Shown here piece after piece: positions 1 to 6,008 of a DNA stretch of 6,642 bases (within the stretch, counting starts at the first letter, position 1; each line of letters begins with the position of its first letter). This stretch comes from Micrococcales bacterium (GTDB lineage Bacteria; Actinomycetota; Actinomycetes; Actinomycetales; Dermatophilaceae), in the NCBI GenBank assembly GCA_003132125.1, contig PKWT01000425.1, positions 1 through 6,642 on the forward strand, given 5' to 3'. Position numbers and translations under genes: made by a program. The notes below the pieces were generated by a model. That model ran no database searches. It saw only the letters and a program-made list of their open reading frames with translations, and had not been told where the DNA came from.

Positions 1-229
1 TGCCCTCGAAGAGCTGCACAACGGCCAGGTCACGGTCGACTTCGAGCACGAGCCCGTGCCGCACCGAGGTCCCTGCGCTGTCGGACGTGGTGCGGATCAG
101 CGCAGACTCGTCCCAGCCGACCCCGGACACGCCGCTGACGACGATCAGCGGACCGCGGAGCTCGGTGACTCCGGCGTACTCGACGTTGAGCCTTTCCGTT
201 GTGGGCCGGCGGATGCCTGGTCTGGTCAT
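1..229 (-). CDS. atpB: V/A-type ATPase subunit B, N-terminal part (cut by the window edge)
   Basis: This is the regulatory, non-catalytic nucleotide-binding subunit that alternates with A in the A3B3 head. Only the first 76 codons are visible; the gene runs off the left edge. The translation from the ATG at 229 shows the N-terminal beta-barrel typical of the family: EYAGVTELRGPLIVVSGVSG at about residues 17-36, then RHGLVLEVDRDLAVVQLFEG at residues 57-76. The last stretch matches the conserved form in which R.G.VLEV leads into AVVQVFEG. The ATG overlaps the TGA of subunit A in an ATGA 4-bp overlap, which fixes the start and implies translational coupling to give equal amounts of A and B. The nucleotide-binding and C-terminal domains lie outside the window, so their integrity cannot be judged. 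Subunit D would be expected beyond it. Confidence 0.95.
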   Translation of the reverse strand, partial: MTRPGIRRPTTERLNVEYAGVTELRGPLIVVSGVSGVGWDESALIRTTSDSAGTSVRHGLVLEVDRDLAVVQLFEG

Positions 230-1974
230 TTCAGACCTGCCAAGACGCCCAAGATCTGCTCGCGGCGCGCGGTGACATCGTGGGCACCGTCCGGCGCCGT
301 CTCTTGGGCCGCGCGCAACAACGGGGAGAAGTCGAGCTCCTCGATCTGGCTAGCAGTGACGCCGTGATCGACCAGCGAGTCGCACCGGTCGATCACGGCG
401 AGCACGGCATCGATGAGGGAAGCCGTCTTGGCTGCGGTGCAGTGGGCGTCGTTCGGCGAGAGCGCACTCTGCTGCAACACGCCTTCGCGCAGCAGCCGGC
501 CAGCGAGCAGCACGATGCGTTCGTGACCTGGCAGCGACCCGGCACCAACGAGGTCGGCGAGGTCGGCGAGACGGTCGTTGTCGGCCAGCAGCTGTGTCAC
601 TCTGCCCCGGCGGCGCCCCCACTCCGGGTCGCCGTTACGTGCATACCAGACCCCCATCTTGTCGGCGTCACGAGAGAAAGACCCCGCCCATCCGACAGCA
701 GGGTAGTGCCGGGCGTAGGCAAGGTTGCGGTCAAGGCTCCACAGCCCGCGGACGAAACGCTGGGTGTGCGCGGTGACCGGTTCGGTGATGTCGCCGCCGG
801 GAGGGGAGACCGCGCCGACGATCGTGACGGATCCTTCGGCACCGCCCAAGGTGACGACACGACCAGCGCGCTCATAGAACGCGGCCAGTGCGGAAGAGAG
901 CGAGGACGGGTAGCCCTCCTCGGCGGGCAGCGCGCCCGAGCGCGACGCAAACTCACGCAATGCCTCGGCCCAGCGGGAGGTCGAATCCGCAATGACCACA
1001 GCGTGATAGCCCATGTCGCGGAAGTACTCAGCCACGGTGACACCGGTGTAGATGCTGGCCTCACGCGCCATCATCGGCATGTTCGAGGTGTTCGCGATGA
1101 TCACGGTGCGCTCGGCGAGCAGACGCCCGGTGCGCGGGTCGCTCAGCTCGGCGAGCTCGGTCAGCACGTCGGCCAGCTCGTTGCCGCGCTCACCGCAGCC
1201 CACATAGACGATGACATCTGCCGCGCACCACTTGGCGATCTGCTGCAGCAGCATCGTCTTGCCAGTGCCGAAGCCGCCCGGGACCGCGGCACTGCTGCCG
1301 CGCGCCAGCGGGAACACGGCGTCGATCACACGCTGTCCTGTGAGCAGCGGCTCGTCCGCGTCGACGCGTTCCCGCACCGGACGAGCTCGGCGCACCGGCC
1401 AGTCCACCCCGATGCGTATCGATGTGTCGCCGACGCTGGCCACCGTCTCCGACGACTGGTAGTCGCCAATGGCAGCGACCCAGTCGACCCGACCGTTGAC
1501 CCCCGGTGGCACCAGGACGCGATACTCGACGCCGAGCGCCTCGGGGAGCGTGCCCAACACCGTGCCCTCGGTCGCTGCCTCGCCCTCGGCGACGGACGGT
1601 CGCCAAGCCCAGGATCTGAGGGCATCACGTCGATCGGCGTCCGGGATCAGCCAGGTCGGCGCGGTCGTGAGCGGACGCAGCAGCCCGTCGAAGACCCCAC
1701 CCAGCAGCTCAGGTCCGAGGCGCGCCGACAACGGACGGCCGAGCGCGACAACCGGGTCACCAGCGGCGAGGCCGCCGGTGTACTCGTAGGCCTGGACGGT
1801 GACGCCCGTCCCCCGGATCGCCACCACCTCACCGGGAAGACGGTGCCTGCCGAGTCCGACGAGCTCGGACATGGCCACGTTCGCCAGCCCCTCGATCTCC
1901 ACCAGGGGACCGCTGACTCGCACTACCCGGCCCGGCCGTTGGCGGCCGTGGCCCTCGCTCAACCGGCTGCCCAT
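226..1974 (-). CDS. atpA: V/A-type ATPase catalytic subunit A
   Basis: This is the catalytic subunit of the cytoplasmic A3B3 head; it hydrolyses or synthesises ATP. It has 582 residues, close to the usual length (about 580). The N-terminal barrel begins with GRVVRVSGPLVEIEGL at about 15-30. The bulge domain specific to A subunits follows at about 110-200. The P-loop GGFGTGKT is at 233-240, the GERGNE motif with the catalytic Glu is at 261-266 (E262), the Walker B region VVIADSTSRWAEALRE is at about 326-341, and SPPGGD is at about 391-396. The P-loop is unusual: A subunits normally have GPFGSGKT, so the Pro is replaced by Gly and the Ser by Thr. There is no intein in the P-loop, a common insertion site in this family. 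The ATG at 1974 overlaps the end of subunit E by 16 bp and has GGAG five bases upstream. The stop overlaps the start of B. Length and the GERGNE/bulge features exclude subunit B and F1-beta. Confidence 0.98.
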   Translation of the reverse strand: MGSRLSEGHGRQRPGRVVRVSGPLVEIEGLANVAMSELVGLGRHRLPGEVVAIRGTGVTVQAYEYTGGLAAGDPVVALGRPLSARLGPELLGGVFDGLLRPLTTAPTWLIPDADRRDALRSWAWRPSVAEGEAATEGTVLGTLPEALGVEYRVLVPPGVNGRVDWVAAIGDYQSSETVASVGDTSIRIGVDWPVRRARPVRERVDADEPLLTGQRVIDAVFPLARGSSAAVPGGFGTGKTMLLQQIAKWCAADVIVYVGCGERGNELADVLTELAELSDPRTGRLLAERTVIIANTSNMPMMAREASIYTGVTVAEYFRDMGYHAVVIADSTSRWAEALREFASRSGALPAEEGYPSSLSSALAAFYERAGRVVTLGGAEGSVTIVGAVSPPGGDITEPVTAHTQRFVRGLWSLDRNLAYARHYPAVGWAGSFSRDADKMGVWYARNGDPEWGRRRGRVTQLLADNDRLADLADLVGAGSLPGHERIVLLAGRLLREGVLQQSALSPNDAHCTAAKTASLIDAVLAVIDRCDSLVDHGVTASQIEELDFSPLLRAAQETAPDGAHDVTARREQILGVLAGLK

Positions 1975-2474
1975 AGCTGCTCCAGGTCGAGGTCTGCAAC
2001 GGCGCTGTCGACGAGCTTCTCGATGGAGGCGTCGAGGCTGCGGCCGTCGGGTGTCTCGGCGACGATGCCGCCGTCCGGGTGCTCGTGGATGACCGCCTGA
2101 TCGCCTAGCCGGCTGCGAAGGACCGTCTCAAGACGTGCCCGCCGGGCCGGATCGGCGAGCAGTCCGCGGACGGCGGTAAGCGCCCGCCGGCGAAGCTCGG
2201 TGTACACCGCGCGCTGTGCGGCGAGCACGACCCCGCGGGCAGCTCTCCGGGCCCGGTCCATCTCGGACGCGAACATCTTGGCGGCGTCCGACTCCCCCTG
2301 GGCCCGCGCCTTCGCCAGGAGCGCCTCGGCCTCGTCGCGCCCCTCGGCAAGCAGCTGCCGTCCGGCTGTTTCGGCGTCCGCGCACACGCGGTCGGCCTCG
2401 GCGCGGGCGCGGGCGATGAGCGCTGCACGCAGCGGTTCCAAGGCGATCTGGAGCGGGTCCTTGGCATGGGTCAC
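1959..2474 (-). CDS. atpE: V/A-type ATPase peripheral-stalk subunit E
   Basis: Subunit E pairs with a G/H-type coiled-coil subunit to form the peripheral stalk that holds the A3B3 head against the membrane stator. From the GTG at 2474 the product has 171 residues, slightly shorter than the usual 185-200. Residues 10-100 form a long Ala/Arg/Glu-rich helix suited to a right-handed coiled coil. The C-terminal globular part carries GGIVAETPDGRSLDASIEKL at about 135-154, which matches the conserved GG(V/I)V.E..DGR signature of E subunits. The reading frame stays open upstream to 2714, but that part is an Arg-rich shadow of subunit F with no E-like sequence. I chose the GTG because it gives a 4-bp GTGA overlap with the F stop. 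Its ribosome-binding site is weak (GGTGGTGA), so it probably depends on re-initiation after F. Confidence 0.9.
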   Translation of the reverse strand: MTHAKDPLQIALEPLRAALIARARAEADRVCADAETAGRQLLAEGRDEAEALLAKARAQGESDAAKMFASEMDRARRAARGVVLAAQRAVYTELRRRALTAVRGLLADPARRARLETVLRSRLGDQAVIHEHPDGGIVAETPDGRSLDASIEKLVDSAVADLDLEQLWAAG

Positions 2475-2692
2475 TCGGGCATCACCACCGTGAGCGGGCC
2501 GCGGGGCACCATCCGGTCGGCGCCGACAGCATCGGCTGCGGCCTGGGTGAGAATCACGACGGCAACCGTCTCCGGCAGGGCGATCCAGGCTTGACGAACC
2601 TGCTCGGGGGTGTCCGCTGGGTAGACGCGCGCACCCGCGAGGACGAATCCGGAAACCAGGGGTCCGGCCCCGATCGCCGCGACCTCGCTCAT
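2471..2692 (-). CDS. atpF: V/A-type ATPase subunit F, short form
   Basis: Subunit F binds the D shaft and forms part of the central rotor. The product has 73 residues, against roughly 100-110 in most homologues. The recognisable Rossmann-like core is present: VAAIGAGPLVSGFVLAGARV at residues 4-23 (family pattern IAVIG..D.V.GF.LAG), then AVVILTQAAADAV at about 44-56, matching the I.(I/L)T...A segment. It ends in PLTVVMPE, where homologues normally continue through a glycine-rich linker into a C-terminal helix that packs on D. That helix is absent here; subunit E begins at the stop. A GTG two codons upstream (2698) is an alternative start. I prefer the ATG, which has AGGG seven bases upstream. 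An in-frame TGA a few codons before the GTG rules out a longer N-terminus. It lies 40 bp downstream of K. Confidence 0.85.
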   Translation of the reverse strand: MSEVAAIGAGPLVSGFVLAGARVYPADTPEQVRQAWIALPETVAVVILTQAAADAVGADRMVPRGPLTVVMPE

Positions 2693-2732
2693 TGGCACAC
2701 CCTGCCCTTCTCACGAGCGCACATGGCCCGCC

Positions 2733-3170
2733 TCAAGCCTTGCCGATCAGGATCACCGACACGATCAGTCCATAGATCGCAATGCCTTCGGCCAGGCCCA
2801 CGATCACCATGGCTCGACCGAACAGCTCTGGTCGTTCGCTCATGGCGGCAAGTGCCGCAGACCCGGTGTAGGCGACAGCTATCGCGGCCCCGATCGACGA
2901 CCCGGCGACCGCGATGGCGGCGCCGATCAGCGCCGACCCGTTGGCGGCAGTGGCCGCGACAGCTGCTGCCCCAGCCACGTCCGGCAGGGTCGCCGCTGAT
3001 GAGGGGGACGCCGTCACCGCCATCACGAACAGCACGAGCCCCGCGAGCACCAGCACTCCGTTGGCGGCGAGCACCGCACGCAGTGCCGGCCGGCCATGTC
3101 GGCGCATCAACCAGCCGACGAGAGTGCCGATGACGATCACAACGGGCAGGGCGATCATCCAGATCAACAT
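2733..3170 (-). CDS. atpK: V/A-type ATPase proteolipid subunit K (c-ring)
   Basis: This membrane proteolipid assembles into the rotating ion-carrying ring. It has 145 residues. The C-terminal half is one proteolipid hairpin: a Gly/Ala-rich helix at about 78-107, a polar loop SERPELFG at 111-118, and a last helix at about 119-142 with the ion-binding Glu128 in GLAEGIAIYG. The N-terminal half has an additional helix at about 3-22, a basic stretch RRHGRPALR at 23-31, and a second hydrophobic segment at about 33-53 ending in SPSSAA, which resembles an internal signal sequence. Only one carboxylate-bearing hairpin is present. No Gln is visible in the first ring helix and none flanks Glu128, so the Na+-site ligands known from sodium-driven rings are not evident. 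I infer proton coupling. The ATG overlaps the stop of subunit I by 7 bp and has GGAGG four bases upstream. Confidence 0.93.
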   Translation of the reverse strand: MLIWMIALPVVIVIGTLVGWLMRRHGRPALRAVLAANGVLVLAGLVLFVMAVTASPSSAATLPDVAGAAAVAATAANGSALIGAAIAVAGSSIGAAIAVAYTGSAALAAMSERPELFGRAMVIVGLAEGIAIYGLIVSVILIGKA

Positions 3171-4576
3171 GGAACCTCCAAGGTGGTCAGTGGGACGTGC
3201 CAGGGCTGGAACGGTCGTCCCTCAGTGTCGAAAACCCGTGAGAAGAGCTCGTAGTACTCCAGCCGCAACGCCTGGATGCCGGCGACGAGCCCCTCGAGTG
3301 CGAACGCCAATGCATTACCAATGGCGAAGATCGCCACCGCGCCAGCCGCACCGAGGACTCCGTGGCCCCACAGACCCGTGGTGGCCTGCCAGACGACATC
3401 GCCCAGTGCGGCGTGAGTCAGCCCGAAAGCAGCCAGCCGAGCGAAGCTGACGAGGTTCGAGCCGAGCCGGACGACCAGGTCGAACAGCTCGATGCCGGCC
3501 TGGGCAGCCCCGGCGGCACCGCCGCCCGCGGACGCCAGCAGCCCGATGTACGCGACCGCCAGCCCGCCGACTGCCATGACTCCCCCGACCCACACCAACC
3601 AGACCAGGTCGAAGTGGACGCCCCCTACTGTCACGCCAAGCCCCAGGAACAGAGCGGCGCCAGCAAGTCCGGACGGTGCATACACAGCCCGGCGCCAGCC
3701 ACCCTCTCTGAACCGGTTGACAATGCCGAGCCCGTACGCGCCGGCCAGGAGAACCGCGCCGACAGCAATTGCCACCCCCAGCAACAAGATCGGCTGGTCG
3801 AGAGGCGCGAGCCAGATCACCGGCACGACAGGGGTCGGGCCGAAGAACTCGCCGTACAGCGCACCGAAGACCATGCTCGCCACGCCAGCGCCGAGGAGGA
3901 ACAGCCAGACAGGCTGCAACCTGGCCAGCCGCGACGACCAACGCAGCCGGATCGCGACCGCCGCAAGCACCAGCAGCGCACCGTGACCGACGTCGGCGAA
4001 CATCATGCCGAACATGACGACGTATGCGAGGCCGGCGAGCGACGCCGGATTCACGTCCGCATACGGGACGGTCCCGTACGTCTCGACGAGCGGGGCGAAC
4101 TCACGGGCCGCACCAGTTTGTGTCAGCAGCGTGGGCGGTTGGACCCCGGAAAGGCGAGGCATCGGCACCACCACGCCACCGACTTTTGCCACCCGAACGG
4201 CCAGGTGAGCCATGTCGTCGGCCGGCATCCACCCGACAAGCGCGGACACGTTGCCGCGGGTCACCGCCTGACCCGAGCGTTCTTCCAGCTGGGCTTCACC
4301 GGCGATCAGGTCAAGACGCCCGGCCCGTTCGCAGCAGTCGAGATCAGGTGAGGTGGGTGCCAGCACCGCTGCCGTGTCGTCGCGCACCTGCAGCCGTTGC
4401 AGCCGAGCCGAAGGTGACGCCGGGTTCTTCGATACCTCGCCGTCCAACGGGATCTCGTCCAGCGCAACGGCGCCCTCGTCAGCCACGTTGACGAGCAGGT
4501 CTCTTAGCGCATCCCGCGGCGCCATCAGCGCCACACGCTGCATCCTGACCGGGCGAAGGGCCTCACGCCACCGCAT
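3164..4576 (-). CDS. atpI: V/A-type ATPase membrane stator subunit I (a-subunit), compact form
   Basis: Subunit I provides the ion half-channels facing the proteolipid ring and anchors the peripheral stalks. The product has 470 residues, whereas most bacterial and archaeal homologues have about 600-660; the shortening is in the N-terminal cytoplasmic domain (residues 1 to about 175). Family landmarks are GWMPADD at 115-121, FAPLVETYGTVPYADVNP at 160-177, FGMMFADVGHG at 189-199 in the first membrane helix, and FGALYGEFFG at 237-246. SNLVSFARLAAFGLTHAAL at 373-391 holds Arg380, equivalent to the Arg essential for ion transfer. LEGLVAGIQALRLEYYELFS at 427-446 holds a second conserved Arg (438), then GRPFQPW at 453-459. 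About eight membrane helices fill 178-435. The frame is open to 4642, but I chose the ATG at 4576 because a strong GGAGG lies six bases upstream. It overlaps subunit C by 14 bp and K by 7 bp. Confidence 0.95.
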   Translation of the reverse strand: MRWREALRPVRMQRVALMAPRDALRDLLVNVADEGAVALDEIPLDGEVSKNPASPSARLQRLQVRDDTAAVLAPTSPDLDCCERAGRLDLIAGEAQLEERSGQAVTRGNVSALVGWMPADDMAHLAVRVAKVGGVVVPMPRLSGVQPPTLLTQTGAAREFAPLVETYGTVPYADVNPASLAGLAYVVMFGMMFADVGHGALLVLAAVAIRLRWSSRLARLQPVWLFLLGAGVASMVFGALYGEFFGPTPVVPVIWLAPLDQPILLLGVAIAVGAVLLAGAYGLGIVNRFREGGWRRAVYAPSGLAGAALFLGLGVTVGGVHFDLVWLVWVGGVMAVGGLAVAYIGLLASAGGGAAGAAQAGIELFDLVVRLGSNLVSFARLAAFGLTHAALGDVVWQATTGLWGHGVLGAAGAVAIFAIGNALAFALEGLVAGIQALRLEYYELFSRVFDTEGRPFQPWHVPLTTLEVPC

Positions 4577-5507
4577 CGAACACCTCCAGGGGCTGCCCAC
4601 CCCGTGCGGCCAGCTCGAGAGCAGCCCGCACACGCCACGCATCCGCGGCCATCATCGCCACCGCCCCGATCAGCACCTCCGGACCCGCGGTCGCGCCTCG
4701 TACGAGCGCGAAACCATCGTGTTCCACCCGAGTCCACCAGCGCGCCTCGGCCTGCCACAGGTCAGCTGGCTCATGAATGTCGGCAAGCGCCCATCGCGCC
4801 CAGCTAGGTAGCGCTGCCGCGAGGTCGGGAAGAGTGGTTGCCGCAATCGCGGCCGGTCCCACGATGCGCGACGCTTCGTTCTCTGCACGTGCAGGCAGTC
4901 GCCGATGTTCGAGAGCCCCGACCCTGGCCAGGAGCAGTGCCGTGGCGCCGGCCGCCCACGCCCCGGCGGCGGGGATGGCGGACATGGTTCGGTCGGCCAG
5001 CGAGGTCTGCATCGCCAAGGTCACATCACGGGGGGTCCCTCCCCCGGAGTCTCCCCACGATGACGTTGCCAGGACCTGGCGAAGCTCTTCCACGCTGGTG
5101 GTTCGGGAGAGCCGTGGCCAAGCGGTGGAAAGTCCGCCGAGCCGATAGGGCGCGGGTGCCTCGGTGCCCGCCAGACGTGCCTCTGTGCCCGCCAGACGAA
5201 GCACGTGCTCGTGAACGTTGGTGATCTCCAGCGGTCCCAACAGGATGCGCAGGATCGTGACTCCCTCGCGCGGCACCCAGCCGGCGAGCACCCGCACGTT
5301 CCACAGGAACGTCTCGACCACGGCACGTTGTGCGCCGGCGAGCGTCTGATCGGTGCGGACGTCATGGCCGTAGGGCGTGTGTGCCAGGGACGAGAGAGCC
5401 TCGTCGACGGACGGGCTCGCGGCGAGGCTGCGGACCGCCGCGCTGCCCAGACGGCGTCGAGTCATGGCGCGGGCGCGAACGCTGCCGGCCACCCATGCGG
5501 CACTCAT
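4563..5507 (-). CDS. atpC: V/A-type ATPase subunit C (d-type rotor socket)
   Basis: Subunit C is the funnel-shaped, all-helical protein that sits on the proteolipid ring and couples it to the D-F shaft. The product has 314 residues, close to the usual 320-350. The call rests on weak but consistent features: WVAGSVRARAMTRRRL at 5-20 (the family's V.RIRA-type start), VDEALSSLAHTPYG at 34-47 (matching the EAL..L..TPYG helix end), VRVLAGWVPREGVTILRILL at 71-90, EITNVHEHVLRL at 94-105 (resembling EI.NI....), and a final helix, VLIGAVAMMAADAWRVRAALE at about 278-298, corresponding to the C-terminal segment that ends in EV.N(L/I)R.I. A seven-residue direct repeat RLAGTEA occurs at 104-110 and 111-117. 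The position between the stalk-like gene and subunit I supports the assignment. The ATG overlaps the upstream stop in ATGA. Confidence 0.8.
   Translation of the reverse strand: MSAAWVAGSVRARAMTRRRLGSAAVRSLAASPSVDEALSSLAHTPYGHDVRTDQTLAGAQRAVVETFLWNVRVLAGWVPREGVTILRILLGPLEITNVHEHVLRLAGTEARLAGTEAPAPYRLGGLSTAWPRLSRTTSVEELRQVLATSSWGDSGGGTPRDVTLAMQTSLADRTMSAIPAAGAWAAGATALLLARVGALEHRRLPARAENEASRIVGPAAIAATTLPDLAAALPSWARWALADIHEPADLWQAEARWWTRVEHDGFALVRGATAGPEVLIGAVAMMAADAWRVRAALELAARGGQPLEVFDAVA
4583..4587 (-). promoter_or_regulatory. Strong ribosome-binding site for subunit I
   Basis: GGAGG on the minus strand lies six bases before the ATG at 4576. It sits inside the last codons of subunit C and decides the start of subunit I over the upstream in-frame ATG at 4642. 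The same GGAGG core occurs before subunit K (3175-3179). The other junctions have weaker sites, which may raise translation of the membrane subunits I and K. Confidence 0.75.
5164..5198. repeat. 21-bp tandem duplication inside subunit C
   Basis: The 14-base unit GTGCCCGCCAGACG occurs at 5164-5177 and again at 5185-5198, a 21-base period that stays in frame. It encodes two consecutive copies of RLAGTEA (residues 104-117 of subunit C). The spacers differ slightly, so the duplication is either not very recent or under coding constraint. It probably lengthens a surface loop after the EITN helix. Confidence 0.9.
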
Positions 5508-5968
5508 GTCGCACCCGGCCGCTGTTCGTCCGAGAACTGCGCATCGTCGATGAGCCTGCCGACCAAGGCGACGACGAGGTCGACATAGGAGCCCATGTGT
5601 TCTCCCGCGTGTCGTCGTATCTCGGCAGCCTCACGTTCTGCAGCAACAGCAGCGGCTGTGGACTTCGCCAGAGCGTTCGGCCGCATCTGGGCAACGGCAG
5701 CGGCGCGCTCGGCATCCATGCGTTCACAGGCTGCAGCGAGGGAGCCGCGAGCCCGCTCTGCGTCCCGCGCGCGAACCTTGGCGGCGGCCTGGCTGGCGCG
5801 GACAGCGATGTTGGCACACTCATGTTCGGTGCTTGCGAGCCGGGCAAACACAGGTTCCAGCTCCGCCGCGAGGTCCGCGCCGCGGTCGGCCGGCACTCCA
5901 GCGGCGCCCGCCGCCCCTGGCGCCCCTGCCGGGCGGAAGCTGTGCAGCACATCACGGACTCGTACCAT
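5504..5968 (-). CDS. Probable V/A-type ATPase peripheral-stalk coiled-coil protein (G/H-type subunit)
   Basis: The 154-residue protein has no motif I can recognise with certainty. It has a short N-terminal region MVRVRDVLHSFRP, a flexible Gly/Ala/Pro-rich stretch at about 14-27, then a long Ala/Arg/Glu-rich helix at about 32-123 with no prolines except one at 97. The pattern (for example VRARDAERARGSLAAACERM at 65-84) is typical of stalk coiled coils. The C-terminal part, about 127-141, is more hydrophobic but too short and charged at its ends to be a clear membrane helix. It is the first ATPase-linked gene and its TGA overlaps the ATG of subunit C. The complex needs a partner for subunit E and no other candidate is seen, so G/H is the best inference. 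The ATG at 5968 is supported by an in-frame TGA 15 bases upstream; the ribosome-binding site (GAAGAAG) is modest. Confidence 0.65.
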   Translation of the reverse strand: MVRVRDVLHSFRPAGAPGAAGAAGVPADRGADLAAELEPVFARLASTEHECANIAVRASQAAAKVRARDAERARGSLAAACERMDAERAAAVAQMRPNALAKSTAAAVAAEREAAEIRRHAGEHMGSYVDLVVALVGRLIDDAQFSDEQRPGAT

Positions 5969-6008
5969 CAGCGCGCTTCTTCACGCCGAAAGGCCGCGAA
6001 CCTCACAC

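Noticed and set aside
1230..1300. Possible intein at the P-loop of subunit A
   Set aside because: The P-loop region is uninterrupted and the protein is of normal length (582 residues).
199..2100. Long plus-strand open frame of 633 codons antisense to subunits A and E
   Set aside because: It mirrors genuine coding sequence in GC-rich DNA. Its translation is low-complexity (Arg, Gly, His, Asp-rich) with no recognisable domain, and the opposite strand carries a complete catalytic subunit with all motifs.
2475..2714. N-terminal extension of subunit E reading upstream to 2714
   Set aside because: The extension is an Arg/Gly/Pro-rich out-of-frame reading of subunit F. The GTG at 2474 overlapping the F stop gives a normal E N-terminus.
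3362..4351. Plus-strand open frame of 329 codons antisense to subunit I
   Set aside because: Shadow of the membrane subunit; the translation is rich in Gln, Arg, Pro and Asp with no domain, and the minus strand encodes a clear subunit I.
4577..4642. Upstream start (4642) for subunit I
   Set aside because: It would overlap subunit C by 80 bp and adds 22 unconserved residues, whereas the ATG at 4576 has an ideal GGAGG.
5984..5995. Small hairpin GCC-GAAA-GGC between the flavodoxin and the stalk-like gene
   Set aside because: The stem is only 3 bp with no U-tract on the minus strand, too weak to call a terminator.
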